Shown piece after piece: positions 1-7,615 of a stretch of DNA of 64,000 nucleotides; positions within the stretch are counted from its first letter, which is position 1, and each line of letters begins with the position of its first letter. The translations under genes and the position numbers were made by a program. The DNA is from Ignavibacteriota bacterium (lineage in GTDB: Bacteria; Bacteroidota; Ignavibacteria; UBA10030), in the NCBI GenBank assembly GCA_003170475.1, contig PMZI01000026.1, forward strand, positions 217,048-281,047. Reading direction: 5' to 3'. A model generated the notes under the pieces. It was given only the letters and a program-made list of their open reading frames with translations. It searched no databases and had not been told where the DNA came from.

Positions 1-812
1 CTGTCAACGAAGTGGAGTCCGCACTTCAATCGATCAAACCCAAGCTGATGACAATTACACATGTTGACACGTCGACGGCCGTCGCCACGAATGTCAAAGA
101 TCTTGCGGCACTGGGTCGGAAATATGGAGCACTCGTCATTGTCGATGGAGTGTGCGCGACCGCAGGCGAAGAGATGCGGCAGGATGAGTGGGGGATAGAC
201 CTCGCGCTGACAGCTTCACAAAAAGCACTTGGCGTACCACCCGGCCTGGCGGTTGTTGTCGCCGGACCTAGGGTGATGCAAGCGTTCAGCACGCGAACAA
301 AGCTGGTCGGCAACTTCTATGCAGATTGGACGGAATGGCTCCCCATCATGCAAGCCTACGAGGGACGCAAGCCGAGTTACTTCGCGACGCCTGCCGTCAA
401 CCTGATGTGGGCGCTCCATGTCAGTCTCAAGGGCATTCTTGCGGAAGGGATGGAGGTTCGGTTTGCGAGGCACAAAAAACTGAGCGATGCATTCAAAGCC
501 GCGGTGAGCGCTCTGAACTTGAAGCAAGTGCCGACGCGCCCGGAGAACTGTGCAACAACGCTGAGCGGGGTCTACTATCCGCAGGGTGTCGACAAAGGGA
601 TCTTGAAGTACATTGATGAGGCAGGGGTCATCGTTGCAGGTGGACTTCATCCAGCCATCCGCGAACAGTATTTCAGGGTAGGTCACATGGGGGCGGTCAC
701 GGGGAGCGATGTGATTGCTACGGTTGCTGCTATCGAATCGGGACTATCCCGCTCCGGATACATATTCGAAAAGGGGGTTGGAGTCGTTGCCGCTCAACGG
801 CATCTGCTTTAG
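1..812 (+). CDS. Class V PLP-dependent aminotransferase, 5'-truncated by window edge
   Basis: This is the 3' part of a fold-type I aminotransferase, most like alanine-glyoxylate/serine-pyruvate aminotransferase, which moves an amino group between an amino acid and a 2-oxoacid in the cytoplasm. The frame is open from base 3, so the gene starts outside the window and the GTG at 12 is an internal Val codon. Visible marks are HVDTST, the cofactor-pocket stretch VDGVCATAGEE, and SQKALG, whose Lys should form the Schiff base with PLP. The C-terminal small domain looks complete (GGLHPAIREQYFRVGHMG). The exact substrate cannot be read. The gene is convergent with the next minus-strand gene, 38 bases away. 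Family assignment is secure; substrate is not. Confidence 0.85.
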   Translation, partial: VNEVESALQSIKPKLMTITHVDTSTAVATNVKDLAALGRKYGALVIVDGVCATAGEEMRQDEWGIDLALTASQKALGVPPGLAVVVAGPRVMQAFSTRTKLVGNFYADWTEWLPIMQAYEGRKPSYFATPAVNLMWALHVSLKGILAEGMEVRFARHKKLSDAFKAAVSALNLKQVPTRPENCATTLSGVYYPQGVDKGILKYIDEAGVIVAGGLHPAIREQYFRVGHMGAVTGSDVIATVAAIESGLSRSGYIFEKGVGVVAAQRHLL

Positions 813-850
813 CCGCCATATGTGCTTGCTCTCGCCGAAGCCTCCACTGG

Positions 851-1369
851 TTAGGTCGCTGCATGGTTGGCGGCATCATTCCGCGCCATGACTTCCAGAT
901 AGAATCCGAATAACACCATCCAGGGCAGTTCCGGTATTTGAAGTGCTCTCCTGTTCATCCTCACCGAAGCAGAGAGTCGGAAGGAGCCGCGCTGCTGAAT
1001 TTCGAAGAGAGGCTCGCCTTCTTCTGTTCGAAATTCCGAGAGTCTCTTCCATATGCTTTTCCAAACAATGAACTTCCGGCCATTGGTCAGTTCCAACGCT
1101 CCACCGCCTCTCCAGGTATTTCTTCTGTAGCTCCCCAGTTCGTCAGCGGATCCGCTCGCCTTGATAAAGGTCTTCGTTTTCCAGAAGCCAGTTCGCTGGA
1201 AAGTCCAGCTCCCGTCGCCGCTCTCGGCAACAGCTAAATTCCCCATCATCTTCGGGAGTCGCAGAGTGGCCACGAGCTCTCCGCCAAAGCGAAGTTCAAA
1301 CTCATTTTTGAATAAACTCTGCTGTGACCATGAGAGCTCATGATCAATAACGGATCTGATGTTCTTCAT
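851..1369 (-). CDS. Hypothetical soluble beta-rich protein
   Basis: Unrecognised protein of about 172 residues. I chose the ATG at 1369 (MKNIRSVIDHELSW) over the in-frame start at 1420 because the extra residues look like non-coding translation and a GAAAG lies upstream of the internal ATG. The sequence has many short hydrophobic/charged alternations (FELRFGGELVATLRLPK, WTFQRTGFWKTKTF), and conserved-looking Trp and Gly residues, suggesting a beta-barrel or beta-sandwich fold. It ends with a hydrophobic stretch (LPWMVLFGFYLEVMA) that may be a C-terminal membrane-associated helix. The pattern recalls LURP/tubby-C-like proteins, but this is only an impression. No operon partner is evident. Confidence 0.6.
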   Translation of the reverse strand: MKNIRSVIDHELSWSQQSLFKNEFELRFGGELVATLRLPKMMGNLAVAESGDGSWTFQRTGFWKTKTFIKASGSADELGSYRRNTWRGGGALELTNGRKFIVWKSIWKRLSEFRTEEGEPLFEIQQRGSFRLSASVRMNRRALQIPELPWMVLFGFYLEVMARNDAANHAAT

Positions 1370-1492
1370 AGCATTTTGTCTTTCGGAAATGAAATCCGCC
1401 CTCGTTCCCCTGCAACCCAACGACGAGACACCAGCCAGGCGTCACCATGTCGGTGGCTCGGCCTGGTATCTGCCGTCGTGTTTTCCCGACAC

Positions 1493-1690
1493 TCAGGAAG
1501 TTGACGAGGAAGGGCCGGAGGCTTCACCGCCCTCGCCCCGTGTCTTCAGTCGCCCTGCCTTTCTCAGCGCTTCGGTGAGCAGGAACTCGATCTGCGCATT
1601 CACGCTGCGCAGATCGTGTCCGGCCCATGTCTCGAGTGCGGTGTAAAGGCTCTCATCCAGCCGAAGCAAGTATTTCTTTTTGTCGCTCAT
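1493..1690 (-). CDS. Ribbon-helix-helix (Arc-like) DNA-binding protein
   Basis: A 65-residue protein with a typical MetJ/Arc fold: an N-terminal beta strand with alternating basic and hydrophobic residues ([20 protein letters not shown]) followed by two helices ([18 protein letters not shown]). The short C-terminal tail is Gly/Ser-rich and looks unstructured. Such proteins bind DNA as dimers, through the strand, at tandem palindromic sites. Its start overlaps the stop of the upstream SPFH gene by four bases, so the two are probably translated as a coupled pair. The promoter of the pair carries two identical palindromes spaced one helical turn apart, so autoregulation is likely (inference). 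Confidence 0.8.
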   Translation of the reverse strand: MSDKKKYLLRLDESLYTALETWAGHDLRSVNAQIEFLLTEALRKAGRLKTRGEGGEASGPSSSTS

Positions 1691-2562
1691 TGATAGAGTG
1701 TGCCAGTGTTGATAACCGGCTGTGCCTGAGATTCGGAAACGAGCGCAACGAGGAGATTGTTCACCATCGTCGCCTTCTTGTCCTCATCGAGAGTCACGAT
1801 CTTCTGTTCACTGAGGGTGCGAAGCGCCTGGTCGACCATACTCACTGCTCCTTCGACGATCTTTTTGCGGGCAGCAATGACTGCTTGAGCCTGCTGGCGT
1901 CGGAGCATCGTCTGCGCAATCTCTGGAGAATAGGCGAGATGACTGATGCGCGCATCGGTAATTTCGATACCTGCGATATCGAGTCGGGATTGGACCTGAT
2001 GCTTCATCCGCTCGGAGATTTCCTGCGGTCTGCCGCGCAACGACGGAACGTCTTCGTCCTCTGCATCATACGGGTACTCGGAAGCCAGCGCCCGGATGGC
2101 CGTCTCGCTTTGGATGGCAATGAAATTCTCGTAGTGGTCGACATCAAAGAGCGCACGTGCAGAATCGACAACACGCCACACAACGACTGCGGCGATCTCA
2201 ATCGGATTGCCGTGGAGGTCGTTCACCTTGATCTTCTCGCTGTTGAAGTTCCTTATACGCAGCGACACGTGCCGCTTGATCGCGAACGGATTCGCATAGC
2301 AGAATCCCGAATCGCGAACAGAGCCGATGTATTTGCCAAAGAGAACAAGCACTCGAGCCTCGTTCGGCTGAACAACGAAGAATCCCGCCGGGAGGATCAT
2401 GGTGAGGATGAACAACGGGATCTCCACCCAGAGATAACCAAGCGTCCTGCTCTCAATAATGAAGTAGACCAAATAGGCATTCAGAGCCAGCAAAAAGACG
2501 AGAAAGAGAAACGCTGCATAGCCGCTGACTTGATTTGCCTTGGATTCAGTGATCGTGTTCAT
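1687..2562 (-). CDS. SPFH/band-7 (stomatin/prohibitin-like) membrane protein
   Basis: A 291-residue inner-membrane protein. Two hydrophobic helices occupy about residues 15-35 and 45-65, followed by an SPFH core ([19 protein letters not shown], then [19 protein letters not shown]) and a helical, Ala/Gln-rich coiled coil ([19 protein letters not shown]). Family members form large cage-like oligomers that organise membrane microdomains and proteases; nothing here shows the partner. Start: ATG at 2562 behind a strong AGGAGG. It is the first gene of a two-gene unit with the ribbon-helix-helix gene. A -35/-10 promoter with tandem palindromes lies immediately upstream. Confidence 0.9.
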   Translation of the reverse strand: MNTITESKANQVSGYAAFLFLVFLLALNAYLVYFIIESRTLGYLWVEIPLFILTMILPAGFFVVQPNEARVLVLFGKYIGSVRDSGFCYANPFAIKRHVSLRIRNFNSEKIKVNDLHGNPIEIAAVVVWRVVDSARALFDVDHYENFIAIQSETAIRALASEYPYDAEDEDVPSLRGRPQEISERMKHQVQSRLDIAGIEITDARISHLAYSPEIAQTMLRRQQAQAVIAARKKIVEGAVSMVDQALRTLSEQKIVTLDEDKKATMVNNLLVALVSESQAQPVINTGTLYQ

Positions 2563-2595
2563 GGTAAACCTCCTTTGTGATTCTGTGATAGCATA

Positions 2596-2624
2596 ATGAT
2601 ATCATAGTGATATCACAATGTCAA
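2596..2624 (-). promoter_or_regulatory. Promoter of SPFH/RHH operon with tandem palindromic operators
   Basis: Reading the minus strand, TTGACA (2624-2619) is followed after exactly 17 bases by TATCAT (2601-2596). Two copies of the perfect palindrome TGATATCA, at 2608-2615 and 2597-2604, lie in the spacer and over the -10 box. Their centres are 11 bases apart, one helical turn. Ribbon-helix-helix proteins typically bind such phased repeats, and one is encoded in this operon, so these are probable autoregulatory operators. The boxes are seen; the regulator is inferred. Confidence 0.7.
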
Positions 2625-2823
2625 GTTAATTCGTGACTATTTCGTGCAGCGCTAATTGGGAGAAAGCTCGCAAATGCCGAGAGTTTCACACATTTTGCCG
2701 GAACAAGAAATCTCGACGATCTCACTGTCGATGAGGTAACCTTTTTCATCTTGTGCGGTCTTTAGTAGTGACCGGTCGATATACAAGCCACCAACTCCCG
2801 CGAGGGATCTGATTCGGGGTCGA

Positions 2824-3381
2824 GTGAATTCACTCTCAGTGACAGATAATGAGCTCATGCTTCAGGTCCGCGATGGCGATGTCGCGAAACTGGGCATCCT
2901 GTTCGAGCGGCACCACGTGAAGCTGTACAACTTTCTCGTGCGTATGACGAACAGGCGTGACTCCAGCGAGGACCTCGTCCAAGAGGTGTTTCTTCGAATT
3001 CTGAAATATGGGCATTCGTACCGCGGAGACGCAGAGTTTGTAGTCTGGATGTTTCAACTCGCCCGCAACGCGGCCAACGACCACTTCCGGAAGTGGAAGA
3101 AGGAAATGCCATTGGAAGATGCTGGGGATATGCCCGACCAGGAACCGGCTCCTGATGACTCGCTCATGCATCACGAGAAATCGGCGCTTCTCACAAAGGC
3201 TCTGGCGCTTCTCTCTGCTGAAAAAAGAGAGGTCCTTGTTCTGAGCAGGTATCAGGAGCTGAAGTACGAAGAGATTGGCACCATCCTCAATTGCCCTGTA
3301 GGGACCGTCAAGGCAAGAGTGCACCGGGCATTGAAGGATCTGAGACGGGAATACCACAAATTGTCACAGGACAAACCATGA
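2824..3381 (+). CDS. ECF-type RNA polymerase sigma factor
   Basis: A 185-residue sigma-70 family factor with region 2 (LFERHHVKLYNFLVRM, SEDLVQEVFLRIL, the -10-binding and core-binding helices) and region 4 (LSAEKREVLVLSRYQELKYEEIG followed by the helix-turn-helix CPVGTVKARVHRAL), without region 3, as in the extracytoplasmic-function group. Starts at GTG 2824, GTG 2839 (MTDNELM, common in this family) and ATG 2857 are all possible; none has a strong ribosome site. An anti-sigma gene follows 57 bases downstream, so it is probably held inactive at the membrane until an envelope signal arrives. Confidence 0.92.
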   Translation: MNSLSVTDNELMLQVRDGDVAKLGILFERHHVKLYNFLVRMTNRRDSSEDLVQEVFLRILKYGHSYRGDAEFVVWMFQLARNAANDHFRKWKKEMPLEDAGDMPDQEPAPDDSLMHHEKSALLTKALALLSAEKREVLVLSRYQELKYEEIGTILNCPVGTVKARVHRALKDLRREYHKLSQDKP

Positions 3382-3438
3382 CGAGGCGATCAAGGAGTTG
3401 AGTAATGATTTTGCGGAAGAGAGAATGAAGGTGACACC

Positions 3439-4278
3439 ATGATGAAATCAAGCCACGTTCTGAATCAACTGCCCGAGTATCTTCGCGGAAGCGTGAGCGA
3501 AGCTGACAGGTCTGCTATCGAGCGACATCTCAAGGCTTGCAAGTCATGCAAGGCGGAGTACACGGCTCTGGCAAATGTCTGGACGGAGTTTAGCCGGCTG
3601 CCCGATGAAAGGCCAAGCCCCCGGATGCGTCAACGATTCTACGCTGAACTCGAACGCCGGAAATCCGGCCGCGCTCTTCACTCAGCTCCCGAGATTCAGT
3701 CAAGCGGCCGACTTCGCAACTTGTTGGGGCGGTTATGGCCGAAGCAACCGGCGATGCAGTTTGGCATCGCGTTAGTTTGCCTGCTTGTCGGATATGTCAT
3801 CGGTTTTAGAATTGACGGTGGTGGAAAGAACTCCGGGGGTGACGTTGCTCAACTTCGAAGCGAGGTCGTCAATATGCAGCGGCTCGTCATGCTTTCCCTC
3901 TTAAAGACGGAATCTGCCAGCGAACGAATCCGGGGAGCAAACTGGACAGAGCGGATTGTCCGGCCGGATACGGAGGTCTTCTCAGCACTCTTCGAGACCG
4001 TTAACTATGATCCCGTCGTCAACGTTCGGCTCGCTGCACTTGATGCCCTTGCGAAGTACTACGACGAAACAGAAGTCAAGAAGGGAATCATCAGTTCTCT
4101 GCTACATCAGACTTCTCCGCTTATTCAGCTAGCGCTGATTCAGGTCATCACGACCGTCCACGACTCCGAGGGCATTGCTGCATTGAAGGAACTCCTCAAG
4201 AACAAGGACCTCAACAAGACCGTTCGTGGGCAGGTTGAAAAGCGCCTCAAAGAAATGGGAACAGAGGGAATTCATTGA
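3439..4278 (+). CDS. Zinc-finger anti-sigma factor with periplasmic HEAT-like repeats
   Basis: A 279-residue single-pass membrane protein. Residues 5-45 form a zf-HC2 anti-sigma domain with the metal ligands H30, C34 and C37 (ERHLKACKSCKAEY). A transmembrane helix lies near 105-124, then an external part with two or three short alpha-helical repeats of HEAT type (NVRLAALDALAKYYDE, SPLIQLALIQVITTVHD). It should bind and sequester the sigma factor encoded just upstream. The helical-repeat sensor is less usual than a plain short tail and may read protein or envelope state. The next gene starts 11 bases after its stop, indicating one operon. Confidence 0.88.
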   Translation: MMKSSHVLNQLPEYLRGSVSEADRSAIERHLKACKSCKAEYTALANVWTEFSRLPDERPSPRMRQRFYAELERRKSGRALHSAPEIQSSGRLRNLLGRLWPKQPAMQFGIALVCLLVGYVIGFRIDGGGKNSGGDVAQLRSEVVNMQRLVMLSLLKTESASERIRGANWTERIVRPDTEVFSALFETVNYDPVVNVRLAALDALAKYYDETEVKKGIISSLLHQTSPLIQLALIQVITTVHDSEGIAALKELLKNKDLNKTVRGQVEKRLKEMGTEGIH

Positions 4279-4289
4279 AGGAGAGGGAT

Positions 4290-5159
4290 ATGAGAAACCG
4301 ATGGCTTGAGATCCTGTTGATTGGCGGCGGATTGGTGGTCGTGCCGCTTGGAGGTGCGATAGGTCAACGAAATGCACTTTCAGACAGAGAAGAGATAAAG
4401 AAGAGTTTCACGTTGGTGTCCACCGATCACCGGCAGCTCGTTGTCGATAACATCAATGGCGAGATAAACGTAGTCGGCTATGACGGGGATACCATTGAAC
4501 TCGTCTCACGCAAAGAGATAAGGGCGGAATCGAACGAGAAGATCGAAGAGGCAAAGCAGGATGTGAGCCTGGATATCAAGGAGGAGAAGAACAAGCTCAT
4601 TCTCTATGTCGATGCGCCCTGGCGCGCCGGCGAGGAGGGCAATTACAAGGGTTGGCATTACTACGGATATGACGTCATCTATGATTTCGATCTGAAGGTT
4701 CCACATAAAATGAGCCTCTTCTTGAAGACCGTCAATCATGGCAAGGTCATGGTCCGGAGTGTGGAAGGTGAGTTTGAAGTGACGAACGTGAACGGGGGGA
4801 TTGAGATGAGCGACATCAACGGACCCGCTGTTGTGAAAACGGTCAACGGTCCTATCAAGGTCTCCTTTGCAGAGAATCCAGGCTCTGGATGCTCCTTTAA
4901 GACGATCAACGGCAAGATCGAAGTTGTATTGCATGACGGGCTCAATGCCGACATGAAGCTGAAGACGTTCAACGGAAAAGTGTATTCCGATTTTGAGGTT
5001 TCCACACTCCCTCAAGAGAACAAAACCGTTGAAGAGCACAATGGATCTCGTCGAATCTACCGGCGCGGTGATTCCTCTACCGTTCGGGTTGGGAAGGGTG
5101 GGTCGGAGCTCGTGTTTGATACGCTGAATGGCAGCATCTACGTCCTCAAAAAAGATTGA
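4290..5159 (+). CDS. Exported DUF4097-like beta-solenoid protein 1
   Basis: An exported protein of 289 residues. I chose ATG 4290, which has AGGAGAGGG upstream, over the TTG at 4275 inside the previous stop. Residues 1-26 are a signal peptide (LEILLIGGGLVVVPLGGAIG). The body contains repeated short units of the form VNGGIEMSDINGPAVVKTVN, each turning on an N-G pair, which is the pattern of DUF4097/adhesin-like right-handed beta-helices. Its function is unknown; it sits directly behind a sigma/anti-sigma pair and is paired with a similar gene downstream, so it is probably an output or signal component of that envelope-stress system (inference). Confidence 0.8.
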   Translation: MRNRWLEILLIGGGLVVVPLGGAIGQRNALSDREEIKKSFTLVSTDHRQLVVDNINGEINVVGYDGDTIELVSRKEIRAESNEKIEEAKQDVSLDIKEEKNKLILYVDAPWRAGEEGNYKGWHYYGYDVIYDFDLKVPHKMSLFLKTVNHGKVMVRSVEGEFEVTNVNGGIEMSDINGPAVVKTVNGPIKVSFAENPGSGCSFKTINGKIEVVLHDGLNADMKLKTFNGKVYSDFEVSTLPQENKTVEEHNGSRRIYRRGDSSTVRVGKGGSELVFDTLNGSIYVLKKD

Positions 5160-5244
5160 GTCGATTGATCCGACAGGCAAGAGTGTGAACTCAACAAGTG
5201 TTGCAAGACAAATAAACGAAATGATGACAGGAGGAGTACTTGAA

Positions 5245-6081
5245 ATGAAAAACTCACGAATGATATTTTTGGCGAGTATGTTGACTGTGTGCTCGCTTGC
5301 GCTGGCACTTGCTCAGGATGCAACGGTTGACAAGGTCAGCGTCCCGCTCTCAGATCCGTCTCGTCCAGTGATGTTGAAGGTGGGCTTAATCAGCGGCGGT
5401 ATTATGGTCAAGGGGGGGGCGGTCAAGGACGTTACTGTCGAAGCACGAGTTCGGGCTTCGGAAGACGACGAGGAGAAATCCGAAAAGCCGCGCGGCTTGA
5501 AACTCATCCCGAACAACAGCACGGGCCTGACGGTCGAAGAGGATGACAACACCGTGTCGGTAAGCACGGGGATGCGCGGAGGATTGCGCACGGTGGACCT
5601 CACCCTGCGCGTTCCGACGAATTGCTCGATGCACCTGAGTGCGGTGAATGACGGCAATATCGAGGTGGAGAACGTCAATGGGGATCTGGAAATCAATTGC
5701 ACAAATGGTTCCGTCAAGCTCTCGGGGATCTCCGGATCTGCCGTTGCTCATGCGCTCAACGAGGACCTCACGGCGACCTTCGTGAAGGTGAATCCACAGA
5801 AGTCGATGTCCTTTAGCTCACTGAATGGGAAAATCGATGTGACCTTTCCTTCCGATGTGAAGGCAAACGTCTACATGAAATCGGATCAGGGAGAGATCTA
5901 CAGCGACTTTGACATGAAAGTGAAGAGTGAAACCGCCAAACAAGAAGACAATGCGAAGGGTAAAAAAGGGAAATTCCGCATTTCCGTCGAGCGCGGAATG
6001 CGCGGAACAATCAATGGTGGAGGACAAGAGATCGAGATCACGAACTTCAATGGTGATATTTACATCCGAAAAGGAAAATAG
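5245..6081 (+). CDS. Exported DUF4097-like beta-solenoid protein 2
   Basis: A 278-residue exported protein. Start at ATG 5245, with GGAGGAG seven bases upstream, giving a signal peptide (MIFLASMLTVCSLALALAQ). The remainder repeats short units ending in N-G or N-N turns (VNDGNIEVENVNGDLEI, NGKIDVTFPSDVKANV) and closes with the same ending as its upstream neighbour (FNGDIYIRK versus LNGSIYVLK). The two are probable tandem duplicates in one operon. An unbroken run of eight G residues (5412-5419) lies in the coding sequence. A strong terminator follows the stop, ending the four-gene sigma operon. Confidence 0.8.
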   Translation: MKNSRMIFLASMLTVCSLALALAQDATVDKVSVPLSDPSRPVMLKVGLISGGIMVKGGAVKDVTVEARVRASEDDEEKSEKPRGLKLIPNNSTGLTVEEDDNTVSVSTGMRGGLRTVDLTLRVPTNCSMHLSAVNDGNIEVENVNGDLEINCTNGSVKLSGISGSAVAHALNEDLTATFVKVNPQKSMSFSSLNGKIDVTFPSDVKANVYMKSDQGEIYSDFDMKVKSETAKQEDNAKGKKGKFRISVERGMRGTINGGGQEIEITNFNGDIYIRKGK

Positions 6082-6110
6082 AAACTACGCACTTCCGAAT
6101 GTGAGCAGCG

Positions 6111-6160
6111 AACCCCCGAGGATTCTCGAGTATTGCCTCAAGTCCTCGGGGGTTTTGCTT
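6111..6160 (+). terminator. Rho-independent terminator of the sigma operon
   Basis: A 12-base stem, AACCCCCGAGGA (6111-6122) with TCCTCGGGGGTT (6143-6154), encloses a 20-base loop and runs into TTTTGCTT. It lies 30 bases after the second DUF4097-like gene. A partial second copy of CCTCGGGGGTT sits near 6227, beside the end of the convergent VWA gene. Confidence 0.85.
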
Positions 6161-6245
6161 TGTGTTGGGCTCGTTGACTTGCCAACGACGATCCTGCTTC
6201 AAGACTCCATCGTTTCTCCACATTGACCTCGGGGGTTCACGCCCC

Positions 6246-7565
6246 TCACTTTTTTTGAACCTGGTAGTTCTCGTACTGGATTGCCTTCTTGGCCTTCCGA
6301 TCGTCAGTGCTGTCTTTGAGGAGCTGCTGGTAACTTTCGAGTCTTCCTTTCTGCTGGATCAGCAGTGATGCTCCAGCGCCCGTGGAAAATGCCGCCGGGG
6401 ATGCCATCACGGCATCCTGGGCATTTTTCAGCTCCCTGGCGGCATCTTCGCGCCGACCTTCATCAAGTGCACGAAGTGCCTTTTCCACATTGCGGGTGGA
6501 AACAGCCACGTCTGCCTTGGCCTGAGTCTCATGGTCTCGATTCCTGTCGACTTCGGAAAGGTCTTTCGTGTAGCGAATCTCCGCTGCAAACGAAGGCCAC
6601 GACTCGAACCATCCGCGTTTCCCGTCGTACTTCAGCACACCTTTTGCCACATTCAATACGCCCGTTCCCTCGGGAATTTCAAGTTCGACGGTCAACTCGC
6701 GGTGCTCATTCGAATACACGTCACCAATCGGAATCACAATCTCTTTCCCCTCTCCTCGATGTTCGTAGCCGATAACGTCGCGCAGACGCACGCCGTCACC
6801 GAGCCGCAGTTCTACCGAAGCGTTCTGCGCCACCACGCACGAGAGGCTCTTCAGCTCCTTCCGGAAAATGGACGCGAGGCTCTGAGGGCTCTCAATAAAG
6901 TAATAGTTGCCGCCGCCGCTCTCCGAAAGTCGAATCATGAGATTCTCATTGTATCCCAGCCCGACACCCATGGTTGTCACGGAAACTGATTTGCCGCGGT
7001 AGCGCTGAACCATTCTTTGGAGTTCGTTTGGATCTGTCACACCACGATTCGCAAGACCGTCGGACAAGAGAATGACCCTATTAAGGTATTCTTTGTCACG
7101 ATGACGCTCGACCTGGCGGAGACCCTCGGCAAGTCCGCCTCCAAGGTTAGTCGCCCCACGTGGAAAAACCTCATCCAGGAGACAGAGAAGCTCTCTCTTG
7201 TCGTGGACTGGTTTCGCCTCACGGAGCACGTCGACCACATCATCGTAGATGACAAACGAAAAAATGTCGTCGTACTGTAGCTGATCGATAAGTAACCGCA
7301 CCGCCTTCTTTGCGTATTCAATTTTGTTTTGATCTGCCATCGACCCGCTGCGGTCGAGAACAACAGCCAAATTCATCGGTTGACGGAGTTTCGGCTCGGT
7401 CGCAGGCGCGGCAATCGTAAGCAAGAGATACGCGGTTCCGCCGTTATGGGACACGAAGGGGCAATTGATGTGGCCGTTGATTGTCACCTTCTGATCGGGA
7501 GTGCGACCTAAGCCTGCGGAGAAGAATCCGATCATCGTCAAAACTGCTATGATAGTGCGTTTCAT
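6246..7565 (-). CDS. von Willebrand factor type A domain protein, exported
   Basis: A 439-residue exported protein. Start at ATG 7565 (MKRTIIAVLTMIGFFSAGLG, a signal peptide); the in-frame ATG at 7580 overlaps the likely ribosome site. Residues about 70-235 are a VWA domain with an intact metal-ion-dependent adhesion site: DRSGS, then GATN and the DG of LLSDGLAN. A beta-rich middle part and a C-terminal helical, Ala-rich segment (AARELKNAQDAVMASPAA) follow, the usual layout of YfbK-like VWA proteins. Role: metal-dependent protein binding at the periplasmic or outer face; partner unknown. The downstream region is convergent with the sigma operon. Confidence 0.88.
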   Translation of the reverse strand: MKRTIIAVLTMIGFFSAGLGRTPDQKVTINGHINCPFVSHNGGTAYLLLTIAAPATEPKLRQPMNLAVVLDRSGSMADQNKIEYAKKAVRLLIDQLQYDDIFSFVIYDDVVDVLREAKPVHDKRELLCLLDEVFPRGATNLGGGLAEGLRQVERHRDKEYLNRVILLSDGLANRGVTDPNELQRMVQRYRGKSVSVTTMGVGLGYNENLMIRLSESGGGNYYFIESPQSLASIFRKELKSLSCVVAQNASVELRLGDGVRLRDVIGYEHRGEGKEIVIPIGDVYSNEHRELTVELEIPEGTGVLNVAKGVLKYDGKRGWFESWPSFAAEIRYTKDLSEVDRNRDHETQAKADVAVSTRNVEKALRALDEGRREDAARELKNAQDAVMASPAAFSTGAGASLLIQQKGRLESYQQLLKDSTDDRKAKKAIQYENYQVQKK

Positions 7566-7615
7566 AAAGATATCCCCCATTCAAGAAAAACCGTGTCACG
7601 CTGATTAGGATGACG

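Noticed and set aside
1627..2580. Long plus-strand open frame of 317 codons
   Set aside because: It lies antisense to the SPFH gene, which has a clear domain structure and ribosome site; the frame is an antisense shadow.
2652..2858. Minus-strand open frame of 68 codons upstream of the first sigma gene
   Set aside because: It overlaps the sigma-factor start on the other strand, lacks a ribosome site and has no recognisable domain.
6227..6245. GGGG-TTCACG-CCCC hairpin at the end of the VWA gene as a terminator
   Set aside because: The stem is only four bases and no T-run follows in the minus direction.
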